Assembly (NCBI GenBank): GCA_002705575.1
Contig: PAHI01000007.1
Coordinates: 34,118 to 98,117, forward strand
Length of the DNA stretch: 64,000 nt
Source: Fidelibacterota bacterium
Lineage (GTDB): Bacteria > Marinisomatota > Marinisomatia > SCGC-AAA003-L08 > GCA-002719095
Direction of reading: 5' to 3'
A program made the translations under genes and the position numbers. The notes beneath the pieces were generated by a model that saw nothing but the letters and a program-made list of their open reading frames with translations, was not told where the DNA came from and did no database searches. Within the stretch, counting starts at the first letter, position 1. The number at the start of each line of letters is the position of its first letter. Positions 34,746 to 43,183 of the stretch are shown here, piece after piece.

Positions 34746-35641
34746 TTAGTACTAATAAAATAAAAGGAATTTTTCCAATTCTTTACACCTTTTTCAATAA
34801 AAATAATTCAATTGATTATAAATTGATGGAAGAACAAATTTCACTAATATTTAAAAAAAAATGTAATGGCATAGCTGCTCTTGGTTTAGCTACCGAAGTA
34901 AACAAGTTAACTTTAAAAGAAAAAACAAAAATAATTGAGCTTATTACAAAAACAATTCCATCAGCATTTCCAAAGGCAATAACTATACAGGAAAAAAAAT
35001 ATGAAGATTATTGTAAACTAATAGATGTATCAAAATCAAATAATGTGGATTGGTTAATTCTGCAACCAATGATCAAAAAAAATATAACAGATCAAGAATG
35101 TTATAATTTCTTTAAAAGGATAATGCCTTTAACAAGAGGAACTTTAACAGGAATTCAAAACGCTAAAGAATACATTGGTGTTGGATTATCTTCTAATCAA
35201 ATTCTAAGCCTATACAAAAAATTTAATAACTTTAGAGCAATAAAAGGTGAAGCATCCTCTATTCATATGCAACAAGAAATAATAAATTATCCAAAAGATT
35301 TAATTGTTTTTAATGGAAGAGGAGGTCAAGAGATAGTAGATAATTTTAAAATTGGCTGTAAAGGCATTGTTCCTTGTTTAGATGGTGCAGATAAATTTAT
35401 AAAAATTTATAACTATTTTAAACAAAATAAACTTGATCACGCTGAAAGAGAATATAAAAATATTCTTCCAAATATAGTATTTATAATGCAATCAATTGAC
35501 ACTTTGGTATGTTACGGTAAGAGAGTTTGTGCATTTAGGATGGGAGTAAAAAATGTATATGACCGTAAACCGTTTTTAAAACCAACAGATTATGGAATTA
35601 AAAAATCAAAAAAAATTGCAAATTTGCTCGGACTTTTTTAA
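34742..35641 (+). CDS. DapA/KDG-aldolase-family protein
   Basis: 299 residues from GTG 34742, in a GTGA overlap with the previous stop; a TTG one codon upstream is also in frame. The Schiff-base Lys is kept in FRAIKGEAS. The GTTGE region is GLATEV and the catalytic Tyr of the YNxP motif is missing (LTGIQNAKEYIG). The family makes or cleaves 2-keto-3-deoxy sugar acids and dihydrodipicolinate. As successor of two dehydratases it should cleave a 2-keto-3-deoxy acid, but the missing Tyr leaves dehydration or decarboxylation open. Stop overlaps the next start (TAATG). Confidence 0.82.
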   Translation: MISTNKIKGIFPILYTFFNKNNSIDYKLMEEQISLIFKKKCNGIAALGLATEVNKLTLKEKTKIIELITKTIPSAFPKAITIQEKKYEDYCKLIDVSKSNNVDWLILQPMIKKNITDQECYNFFKRIMPLTRGTLTGIQNAKEYIGVGLSSNQILSLYKKFNNFRAIKGEASSIHMQQEIINYPKDLIVFNGRGGQEIVDNFKIGCKGIVPCLDGADKFIKIYNYFKQNKLDHAEREYKNILPNIVFIMQSIDTLVCYGKRVCAFRMGVKNVYDRKPFLKPTDYGIKKSKKIANLLGLF

Positions 35642-37374
35642 TGACAAAAAAAAATAAATTTAGATCTTCAGCTTGGTACAACTCAAAAACACATAAGAGA
35701 GATACTTTTGTTCACAGAGGTTGGATGAGAAATCAAGGTCATCCAAATCATTTATTCGATGGTAGGCCAGTCATTGGTATTTGCAATACTTGGTCTGAAC
35801 TTACTCCATGTAATGGACATTTTCGTGAAATTGCTGAGTCTGTGAAAAAAGGAGTATATGAAGCAGGAGGGTTCCCATTAGAATTTCCAGTTTTCTCTGC
35901 AAGTGAATCAAATTTAAGACCAACAGCAATGCTTTTTAGAAACCTGGCAAGCATGGATGTGGAAGAAGCTATAAGAGGAAATCCAATTGATGGAGTAGTT
36001 CTACTAATGGGTTGTGATAAAACTACACCGTCATTGTTAATGGGTGCAGCTAGTGTTGATATACCTACAATTGGTATTTCTGGTGGACCCATGCTCAATG
36101 GTCATCACAGAGGAGAAACAATAGGTTCAGGTACAGGTGTTTGGAAACTTGATGCTGATTTGAGTGCTGGAAAGATTACTGAGGATGATTTTATCGAAGC
36201 AGAAATATCAATGAGCCGTTCTAAAGGAAACTGCATGACGATGGGAACTGCTTCAACTATGGGAAGTATGGTAGAAGCACTAGGAATGTCTCTACCCAAC
36301 AACGCTGCTATACCTGCTGTTGACTCAAGAAGGTACGCCCTTGCTCATATGTCAGGAAAAAGAATTGTTGAAATGGTTAAAGAAGATTTAATAATGTCAA
36401 AAATTGTAACAAAAAAATCTTTTGAAAATGCTATTAAAGTTAATGGTGCAATAGGTGGATCAACAAATGCAGTTGTTCACCTAGCAGCAGTTGCTGGTAG
36501 ATTAGAAATAGATCTTAAATTAAGTGATTGGGAAAAATGTGGTAAACATATTCCTACGCTAGTAAATCTGCAACCTTCTGGAAAATATTTAATGGAAGAT
36601 TTTTATTACGCTGGTGGGGTTCCTGTTGTTATAAGAAGGCTACTTGAAAAAAATATACTAGATAAAGACTCTCTTACTGCAAATGGCAAAACAATATCTG
36701 AAAATAATAAAAACGCAAAATGTTGGAATAATGATGTTATTAAAGAATTTGACAATCCTCTAGTTGCCGATGGAGGCATAAAAATACTAAGAGGAAATAT
36801 TGCACCAAATGGTGCGATTATTAAGCCATCAGCTGCAACTCTAGAACTTATGAGACACAAGGGAAAAGCAGTAGTTTTTGAGAGCATTGAAGAATTTCAC
36901 GACAAAATTGATAGCCCTGATCTAGAAGTAGATGAAAACTCAATTCTTGTTTTAAAAAATTGTGGTCCTAAAGGTTATCCTGGTATGGCTGAGGTTGGGA
37001 ATATGAGATTGCCACAAAAATTGTTAAAAAAAGGTATAAGAGATATGATTCGTATATCAGATGCAAGAATGAGTGGAACTGCATATGGAACTGTCATCCT
37101 TCATACTGCCCCTGAAGCAGCAATCAAAGGACCTCTTGCTGCTGTACAGAATAATGATCTTATAGAAATAGATGTTGATAAAGGATCAATGAATCTTTTA
37201 GTTGATAATAATGTTATTAAAGAAAGGTTAAAAACCTACAAACCAGTTTTACCAGATATAAAGAGTGGCTATCAAAAAATGTATATTGAACATGTAACGC
37301 AGGCAGATACAGGCGCTGACTTAGATTTTTTAGTTGGTAAACGTGGGTCAGAAGTAAAAAGACACAGTCATTAA
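35641..37374 (+). CDS. IlvD/Edd-family sugar-acid dehydratase (arabinonate/xylonate type)
   Basis: 577 residues. Iron-sulfur Cys57 (TPCNGH), Cys125 (MGCDKTTPS) and Cys198 (GNCMTMGTAS) at spacings usual for L-arabinonate/D-xylonate dehydratases, plus ISDARMSGTAYG. The N-terminal SSAWYNSKTHKRDTFVHR-like region is that of pentonate dehydratases rather than IlvD. Third acid-sugar dehydratase in one operon. Dehydrates an aldonate at C2-C3 in the cytoplasm. Confidence 0.9.
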   Translation: MTKKNKFRSSAWYNSKTHKRDTFVHRGWMRNQGHPNHLFDGRPVIGICNTWSELTPCNGHFREIAESVKKGVYEAGGFPLEFPVFSASESNLRPTAMLFRNLASMDVEEAIRGNPIDGVVLLMGCDKTTPSLLMGAASVDIPTIGISGGPMLNGHHRGETIGSGTGVWKLDADLSAGKITEDDFIEAEISMSRSKGNCMTMGTASTMGSMVEALGMSLPNNAAIPAVDSRRYALAHMSGKRIVEMVKEDLIMSKIVTKKSFENAIKVNGAIGGSTNAVVHLAAVAGRLEIDLKLSDWEKCGKHIPTLVNLQPSGKYLMEDFYYAGGVPVVIRRLLEKNILDKDSLTANGKTISENNKNAKCWNNDVIKEFDNPLVADGGIKILRGNIAPNGAIIKPSAATLELMRHKGKAVVFESIEEFHDKIDSPDLEVDENSILVLKNCGPKGYPGMAEVGNMRLPQKLLKKGIRDMIRISDARMSGTAYGTVILHTAPEAAIKGPLAAVQNNDLIEIDVDKGSMNLLVDNNVIKERLKTYKPVLPDIKSGYQKMYIEHVTQADTGADLDFLVGKRGSEVKRHSH

Positions 37375-37392
37375 ATTTATAGAAATATAAAA

Positions 37393-38442
37393 ATGAGTAG
37401 CAATTTTGTTTCGTTATCTGCTGAGGAATTAATTACTAAAATTAATAAAATTCCTAGGGTGAGTTTGGCTTTATTGCCTACTGTTTTAGAATTTGCCCCA
37501 AATATATCTAAAGAGTTAAATGTTAATCTTTATATTAAAAGAGATGATTGTACATCACTTGCATTTGGAGGCAACAAAACAAGGCATTTAGAGTTTATAA
37601 TGGCAAAGACATTATATGGAGATTATGATTGTATTTTAACAGGAGCTTCTTCACAGTCCAACTTTTGCCGTCAAGCTGCTGCAGCTGCAAATAAATTAAA
37701 CTTAGAAAGTTACTTAGTTTTAATGCATGGAGTTAAAGGTAAATTAATGCAGGGCAACTTTTTATTATATAATATTTTAGGTGCAAATATAGATGTAATT
37801 GAAGGAGAAGATTTAGAGGAAATACCAAAACATTTAGATAAAAAATATAATCAACTAATTAAAGACGGAAGAAAGCCACTTTTAATATATGGAGGTTTTG
37901 GACAAGAAGATACAGCACTCGCTGGAATTAGTTATGCTAATGCTATGGCTGAAATTGACTTACAAATGAAAGAACAAAAATTCATGGCAGATCATTTGTT
38001 TGTAACTGCTGCAAATATGACACAAGCCGGTTGTGAATTAGGAGCAAAAATTTTAAATTGGCCAACAAGAATACAAGGTATATCCCCAGTGTATTGGGAA
38101 ATGGATATTAAGAAAGATATAGCTAGAATTTGTAATGATGGAGCTAAAATGCTTGATGTTAATTTAGAGTTTTCGCAAGATATGATTAATCATGACAATA
38201 ATTATGTAGGTGAAAAATATGGAGCTACAACAGAAGAGGGAATAAAAGCAATGAAGCTTCTAGCTAATAAAGAAGGAATTATATTGGATCCAGTTTATAC
38301 CTCTAAAGGTTTTGCAGCTCTTATTGATTATGTTGAAAAGGGAATAATTAAAAAAGGTGACAATGTAATTTTTATGTTTACTGGTGGTAGTCCAGCAGTT
38401 TTTGCATATAGCGAAGAGATAGTAAATAAATCTATTCTGTAA
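37393..38442 (+). CDS. PLP enzyme, D-cysteine desulfhydrase / ACC deaminase / cysteate lyase family
   Basis: 349 residues. PLP Lys62 lies in GGNKTRHLEF, preceded by IKRDDCTSLAFG; SSQSNFCRQAAAAA and the phosphate-binding FTGGSPAVFAY near the C-terminus are also present. The family releases ammonia, with sulfide or sulfite, from D-cysteine, ACC or L-cysteate. Eighteen bases after the dehydratase gene, so last gene of the operon. The neighbours hint at an amino- or sulfo-substituted three-carbon product, but that is guesswork. Overlaps the convergent dehydratase by eleven bases. Confidence 0.83.
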   Translation: MSSNFVSLSAEELITKINKIPRVSLALLPTVLEFAPNISKELNVNLYIKRDDCTSLAFGGNKTRHLEFIMAKTLYGDYDCILTGASSQSNFCRQAAAAANKLNLESYLVLMHGVKGKLMQGNFLLYNILGANIDVIEGEDLEEIPKHLDKKYNQLIKDGRKPLLIYGGFGQEDTALAGISYANAMAEIDLQMKEQKFMADHLFVTAANMTQAGCELGAKILNWPTRIQGISPVYWEMDIKKDIARICNDGAKMLDVNLEFSQDMINHDNNYVGEKYGATTEEGIKAMKLLANKEGIILDPVYTSKGFAALIDYVEKGIIKKGDNVIFMFTGGSPAVFAYSEEIVNKSIL

Positions 38443-39619
38443 TTTCAAAGTTATCTAAATATTTATTTGATAACTCAATACCTAATCCAGGTTTATTTTC
38501 ATCTAATTCTATAAAACCATTCTTAGCTTGAGGCTCTCCATCAAAAATATACCAAAATAATTCATTGCCAATTTCTACAGGCCAAAATGGAAAGTATTCA
38601 ACAATGGGAGCATTAATACTACTCATGGAGATATGAAAATTATGTACTTGTCCAGCATGAGGAATTACTGGTATTTGAAATGCTTCTGCTAAAGCACAAA
38701 TTTTATGTGCTTGTGTAATTCCCCCAACTCTATTTGTATCAAATTGTACTACATCAACAGCTTTTTTTTCTAAAAGTTGTCTAAAACCATATAAGGTATA
38801 TTCATGCTCACCTCCTGATATAGGTGTTCTACAAGATGCTCTTAAATCAGCATATCCATCTATGTCATCAGCAATTACTGGTTCTTCTAACCATCTTAAA
38901 TTCTCATTATCAATTAATCGCATCATTCTTTTTGCGTATTCAAACGTCCATCCCATATATACGTCAGCCATTAAATCAACGTTATCACCGACTACTGATC
39001 TTACTGTTTTAATTAATTCTATATTTTTTTTCATTCCTTCAGCACCATCTTTTGGACCCCAACCAAAACGTAGTTTCATCGCTTTAAAACCTTGGTCTAA
39101 ATATTCCTTTGCTTCTTTTGCAAGTGTATCAAGAGGTTGGCTATACAATTTACTTGCATAGCAAGGTAGTTTAGATTTTGTTTTACCACCTAAAAGTCTA
39201 TATACTGGTTGTTTAGCAACTTTACCTAATGCATCCCATATTGCAATATCAACAGCACTAATAGCTGTCATACCAACCCCTTTTCTTCCCCAAGCTAAGG
39301 TTTGTCGATACATTTTTTGCCAAATATGCTCATAATCCCAAATACTCTCACCAATTATTGCTGGTTTTAAATAATTATCTACTACAGACTTACAAGGTTT
39401 TGGAGCAAGTGCAGCATTACCCAGACCAACATGTCCGTCTTCAGTTTCAACTTCAACAACTAGCCAACTTAAAAATTTAAAAGTTGACATGCCATCAGCA
39501 CTAATATTTTCTTTGTTTAATAAGTCCGCTGCACTAGTGCAAAAATTATCATGTATTTTTTGAATAGGACCTTTCCAAGTATATAGTTTAGCTCTTACGT
39601 CTTTAATTTTTGATGTCAT
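38432..39619 (-). CDS. L-rhamnonate dehydratase-like enolase-superfamily enzyme
   Basis: 395 residues. Metal ligands Asp219 (MADVY), Glu245 (LEEP) and Glu271 (GGEHEYTLYGF), with MKLRFGWGPKDG and PHAGQVHNFH, all typical of rhamnonate dehydratases. Converts L-rhamnonate (or a close 6-deoxy/pentonate relative) to 2-keto-3-deoxy-rhamnonate. Two bases downstream of the lactonase gene and in the same minus-strand operon as the binding protein, next to a rhamnose mutarotase and RhaPQ-type importer. Fuconate-type specificity is an alternative. Confidence 0.85.
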   Translation of the reverse strand: MTSKIKDVRAKLYTWKGPIQKIHDNFCTSAADLLNKENISADGMSTFKFLSWLVVEVETEDGHVGLGNAALAPKPCKSVVDNYLKPAIIGESIWDYEHIWQKMYRQTLAWGRKGVGMTAISAVDIAIWDALGKVAKQPVYRLLGGKTKSKLPCYASKLYSQPLDTLAKEAKEYLDQGFKAMKLRFGWGPKDGAEGMKKNIELIKTVRSVVGDNVDLMADVYMGWTFEYAKRMMRLIDNENLRWLEEPVIADDIDGYADLRASCRTPISGGEHEYTLYGFRQLLEKKAVDVVQFDTNRVGGITQAHKICALAEAFQIPVIPHAGQVHNFHISMSSINAPIVEYFPFWPVEIGNELFWYIFDGEPQAKNGFIELDENKPGLGIELSNKYLDNFEITE

Positions 39620-39621
39620 AA

Positions 39622-40530
39622 TTAAATTCTATAATATTTCTCTGCATTAGATGAAAATAACAATTCTTTATCGTTAACAGAATAGTCTTTAGTAATTGTT
39701 TTAAAAGAATTCCAATAATTATCAAAAGTATTAAAAATTTTATCTACTGGAAAATTAGAGGCAAACATACATCTTTCAACACCAAATATTTCAATAGTTT
39801 TTTCCACAAATATTTTTGTAGTATCTGTTGTCCAATTTGGATTAAACATTCCAAGACCAGAAATTTTTGCTACTATGTTACTACAACTTGCAATTTTTTT
39901 CATACCACTTTCCCAATGTTTGATATATTCTTTAGATTGATAACATGGTTCACCAGTGTGGTTTAAAATAAATAAAATATCATCATTATCTTTAGCTAAA
40001 TTAAATGCATCATCCATTTGGTGAGGATAAATTTGAATATCAAAAGATAAATTTCTATTTTTCATATTTTTAAAGTTATCTAGCCATTTTGTATTTTTCA
40101 TAAAATCTTCTGAAGCGTGTGAATATTTTGGTTCATCGGCGTTAAAAGATAAAATCTGTCTAATTCCTCTAGTATTTTTATATTCTTGATGTTGATTGAG
40201 AATATCAACTACATTATCTTTAGAAAAATCTGCAAATGCAACAATTGCATTTGGTAATTTGGAATTATGGTTATCGGCTAGAGTTTGAAGCCACTCTGTT
40301 TCAGTAACAGGGCTATCATCATCGTGCTCTGCTTGTACATGAACAGATTTAATTAAATTTTGATTTTTGGCATCGTTCAAATAATCATCTAGTAAATAAC
40401 TTTTTCTTATAGCTCCATAATCTCCAAAAAAAGCTTCACCTTCTGATACCATTAACCAGGAATATTTAGTTTTTTCATTTTCTAAATCCCACAAATGGTG
40501 ATGAGCGTCAACTATAGGTATATTATCCAT
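39622..40530 (-). CDS. COG3618 amidohydrolase-family lactonase (rhamnono-/fuconolactonase-like)
   Basis: 302 residues, TIM-barrel metal hydrolase. N-terminal VDAHHHLWD (His10, His12), mid-barrel FILNHTGEP and KISGLGMF, and C-terminal MFASNFPVDK. The family includes L-rhamnono-1,4-lactonase and L-fucono-1,5-lactonase. It sits between binding-protein and rhamnonate dehydratase-like genes, which is the right place for hydrolysing the lactone made by a sugar dehydrogenase. Confidence 0.87.
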   Translation of the reverse strand: MDNIPIVDAHHHLWDLENEKTKYSWLMVSEGEAFFGDYGAIRKSYLLDDYLNDAKNQNLIKSVHVQAEHDDDSPVTETEWLQTLADNHNSKLPNAIVAFADFSKDNVVDILNQHQEYKNTRGIRQILSFNADEPKYSHASEDFMKNTKWLDNFKNMKNRNLSFDIQIYPHQMDDAFNLAKDNDDILFILNHTGEPCYQSKEYIKHWESGMKKIASCSNIVAKISGLGMFNPNWTTDTTKIFVEKTIEIFGVERCMFASNFPVDKIFNTFDNYWNSFKTITKDYSVNDKELLFSSNAEKYYRI

Positions 40531-40543
40531 TTTATAAATGCAT

Positions 40544-40569
40544 GAAGAGCAATATTGCTATTGCTCTTC
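40544..40569 (-). promoter_or_regulatory. Stem-loop after the binding-protein gene
   Basis: Perfect eleven-pair stem GAAGAGCAATA / TATTGCTCTTC with loop TTGC on the plus strand, twelve bases after the stop of the binding-protein gene and without a T-run on the minus strand. Same position and form as the one at 27678-27700, so likely an mRNA-stabilising element. Confidence 0.7.
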
Positions 40570-40580
40570 AATAAAATAAA

Positions 40581-41579
40581 TTAGAAGTTGAAATTATCGA
40601 TATTATCAGGAACAAAATCAAGCATCGGTGCTGCATAAATCAAATTATTAGCATTTATTTCAACATCACCTTGATCTGGAACACTGATTGTCATACCTTC
40701 TGATAACTTCATTCCATTTTCAACCATTTGAACAGATAGATAACCTGCAATTTCACCTTCTACAGATGGATCCCATAATTGGAATGCTTTTACACATCCA
40801 CTTTTTAGGAATGGTCTCATTTGGTTTGGAGTTCCAAGACCTGTTACTTGAACTTGATCACATTTCCCTGCTGATTCTACAACTTGTGCAGCAGCTGCTA
40901 CACCAACAGTCGTTGGTGAAATAATTCCTCTTAGATCAGGATACTTAGCAAGTAATGCTTCAGCTTCAGTGGTACTTTTTTGTGGATCGTCATCTCCATA
41001 CACAACACCAAGATATTCCATATCAGAGAACATACCTTTGCCGATTATGTTGTCTTCCATATCTTTAATCCAAGTATTTTGATCTGGAGCATCAGTAGTT
41101 GCACTTAGAATTGCAAACTGACCTTTATGATCAATTAATTGACCCATTAAAGTCATTTGTGCAGTACCAACTGTTGAGAAATCAACTGGCATAATTGCTA
41201 AGTCTCTGTGTGCCTCACTACCAGGTATATCACCATTTACAACCATGATAATAATCCCTTTTTTTCTTGCTTGATCAAAAACGGTATTAAGTGCGTCGTT
41301 AGAGTTTGGTGAAATAGCAATTACATCAACTCCTCTTTGTATCTCAGCTTTAATAAATGGTAATTGAGACGTAGCATCAGCTGTAGCCGGTGCTACTGTT
41401 GAAAAATTATAACCGTATTTTTCTGCCCCAACTTCAAATCCTTTAATTATAGAGTCAAAATATGGGTTACCAGTATTTTTTGGAATATAAACTACCTCAA
41501 CTGGTTTTGCAAAAACACCAGTTGTAAGTAACAAACCAAGAATACTTACAGAAATAATTTTAAATAATTTATTCATCAT
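40581..41579 (-). CDS. rhaS: Periplasmic sugar-binding protein, rhamnose RhaS-like
   Basis: 332 residues from an ATG with GGAGGA just upstream. Signal peptide of about 24 residues (TTGVFA). Peripla_BP_4 protein with VVYIPKNTGNPYFDSI, GVDVIAISPNSNDAL and TGLGTPNQMRPF. This form resembles autoinducer/rhamnose-type binding proteins that feed RhaTPQ importers, whose genes lie divergently next door. Cognate sugar inferred as L-rhamnose from the mutarotase and dehydratase; other 6-deoxyhexoses or pentoses remain possible. Confidence 0.88.
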   Translation of the reverse strand: MMNKLFKIISVSILGLLLTTGVFAKPVEVVYIPKNTGNPYFDSIIKGFEVGAEKYGYNFSTVAPATADATSQLPFIKAEIQRGVDVIAISPNSNDALNTVFDQARKKGIIIMVVNGDIPGSEAHRDLAIMPVDFSTVGTAQMTLMGQLIDHKGQFAILSATTDAPDQNTWIKDMEDNIIGKGMFSDMEYLGVVYGDDDPQKSTTEAEALLAKYPDLRGIISPTTVGVAAAAQVVESAGKCDQVQVTGLGTPNQMRPFLKSGCVKAFQLWDPSVEGEIAGYLSVQMVENGMKLSEGMTISVPDQGDVEINANNLIYAAPMLDFVPDNIDNFNF

Positions 41580-41601
41580 TCCTCCTATTGAATTGTTAAT
41601 A

Positions 41602-41620
41602 ACATTTTCATTAAAAATGT
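41602..41620. promoter_or_regulatory. Inverted repeat in the divergent importer promoter region
   Basis: ACATTTT, five bases, AAAATGT: a perfect seven-base dyad between the divergent binding-protein and ATPase genes, 23 bases from the first start. Candidate operator for a local sugar regulator; no regulator gene is present nearby. Confidence 0.35.
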
Positions 41621-41697
41621 ATTTTTATCAAGAATAATTTGAAATTTTTACTTATTATTTTGAAAAAACTAACTTAGAAGTATTAAATAAACATAAT

Positions 41698-43182
41698 ATG
41701 GATCTAAAAACTAAAAATATAGGAAAATCGTTTAGTGGAGTTAATGTCTTAAGAAAAGTTGATTTTGACTTAAAGCCTGGTGAAGTACATGCTTTAGTTG
41801 GAGAAAATGGAGCAGGCAAATCTACATTTGTTAAAATACTAAGTGGTGTTTATACTCCAACTGATGGAGACATTTTTTTAGATCAAAATAAAGTTGATAT
41901 TACTTCTCCAATAATAGCTCAAAATAATGGAGTATCTTTGATACATCAAGAACCGCAATCTTTTTCTCATCTTTCTGTTGCTGAAAATATTTTTATGGGT
42001 CACATGGAAGGAAATAATTTTTCTAGAGTTAAGTGGCAAGATATCAATAAAAAATCTAATGAGATTTTAAACTCAATTGGATTAAAAATAGATCCAAAAA
42101 TTATTATGGAGGGCTTATCTATTGCAGATCAACAAATGATAGAAATAGCAGGAGCTCTGTCAAAAAATTCTAAAATCTTAATAATGGATGAGCCTACTTC
42201 ACCTTTAACACCCAATGAAGTTGGAAAATTATTTGAAATTGTCAATAAACTTAAATCAAATGGGATGGCAATTATATTTATCAGTCATCGTTTGGAGGAA
42301 ATTAGACAAATATCAGATAGAGTAACAATTTTTAGAGATGGAGATCTAATAACAACAAAAAAAATAAATGAAGTGTCAAATGAAGAAATAATAAAATTTA
42401 TGATAGGAAGAAATATTGAAGAGACAGAAATTAAGAATAATGAATTTCTTAAAAATGATGATTATATTCTAAATGTAAAAAATTTATCTTTGTCAAAAAA
42501 ATTCAGCGACATTTCATTTAATTTAAAAAAAGGTGAAATCTTAGGATTTGCTGGATTGGTAGGTGCTGGTAGAACAGAAGTAGCTAAAAGTATCTTTGGA
42601 GCTGAAAAATTTGATAATGGAGAAATTATTTATAATGGTCAAAAAATTATTAATAATTCTCCTAATGAGGCGATAAAAAAAGGATTTGCTTACGTACCTG
42701 AAGATAGAAAACAAATGGGTATTTTTGGTCCAGTTGCCGTGGAGGACAATGTAACATCAGCCGTGCCAAAAGATATATCCAATAATATTGGTCTTATTAA
42801 TTCTAAAATAGTTTCCTCAATAACTAATGACTATATAAAAAGATTTAACATTATACTTACTTCAGGCAGACAATTGATAGAAGAGTTGTCGGGAGGCAAC
42901 CAACAGAAATGTATAATTTCTAAATGGTTACTTTCCAAGCCAAAAGTTTTGATACTAGATGAGCCAACAAGAGGTGTAGATGTTGGTGTTAAATCTGAAA
43001 TGTATGAAATAATAAATCAATTAGCTAATGATGGTACAGCAATAATTTTAATTTCCTCAGAACTACCCGAGATACTATCTTTGTCTCATAGAATAATAGT
43101 CATGCGTGAAGGTAAAATTACTAAAATTCTGAATAATAAAGATGCTACACAAGAAAATATTATGAGTTATGCAATAAATTAA
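41698..43182 (+). CDS. rhaT: Sugar ABC transporter ATPase, two domains, RhaT/RbsA-like
   Basis: 494 residues with two ATPase domains. First: Walker A GENGAGKST, signature-region GLSIADQQ, Walker B ILIMDEPTSPL, switch FISHRLEE. Second: degenerate Walker A GLVGAGRTE, signature ELSGGNQQK, Walker B LILDEPTRGVD. This asymmetry is normal for CUT2 ATPases. It energises the importer made by the next two genes. One base separates it from the first permease gene. Confidence 0.92.
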   Translation: MDLKTKNIGKSFSGVNVLRKVDFDLKPGEVHALVGENGAGKSTFVKILSGVYTPTDGDIFLDQNKVDITSPIIAQNNGVSLIHQEPQSFSHLSVAENIFMGHMEGNNFSRVKWQDINKKSNEILNSIGLKIDPKIIMEGLSIADQQMIEIAGALSKNSKILIMDEPTSPLTPNEVGKLFEIVNKLKSNGMAIIFISHRLEEIRQISDRVTIFRDGDLITTKKINEVSNEEIIKFMIGRNIEETEIKNNEFLKNDDYILNVKNLSLSKKFSDISFNLKKGEILGFAGLVGAGRTEVAKSIFGAEKFDNGEIIYNGQKIINNSPNEAIKKGFAYVPEDRKQMGIFGPVAVEDNVTSAVPKDISNNIGLINSKIVSSITNDYIKRFNIILTSGRQLIEELSGGNQQKCIISKWLLSKPKVLILDEPTRGVDVGVKSEMYEIINQLANDGTAIILISSELPEILSLSHRIIVMREGKITKILNNKDATQENIMSYAIN

Positions 43183-43183
43183 T

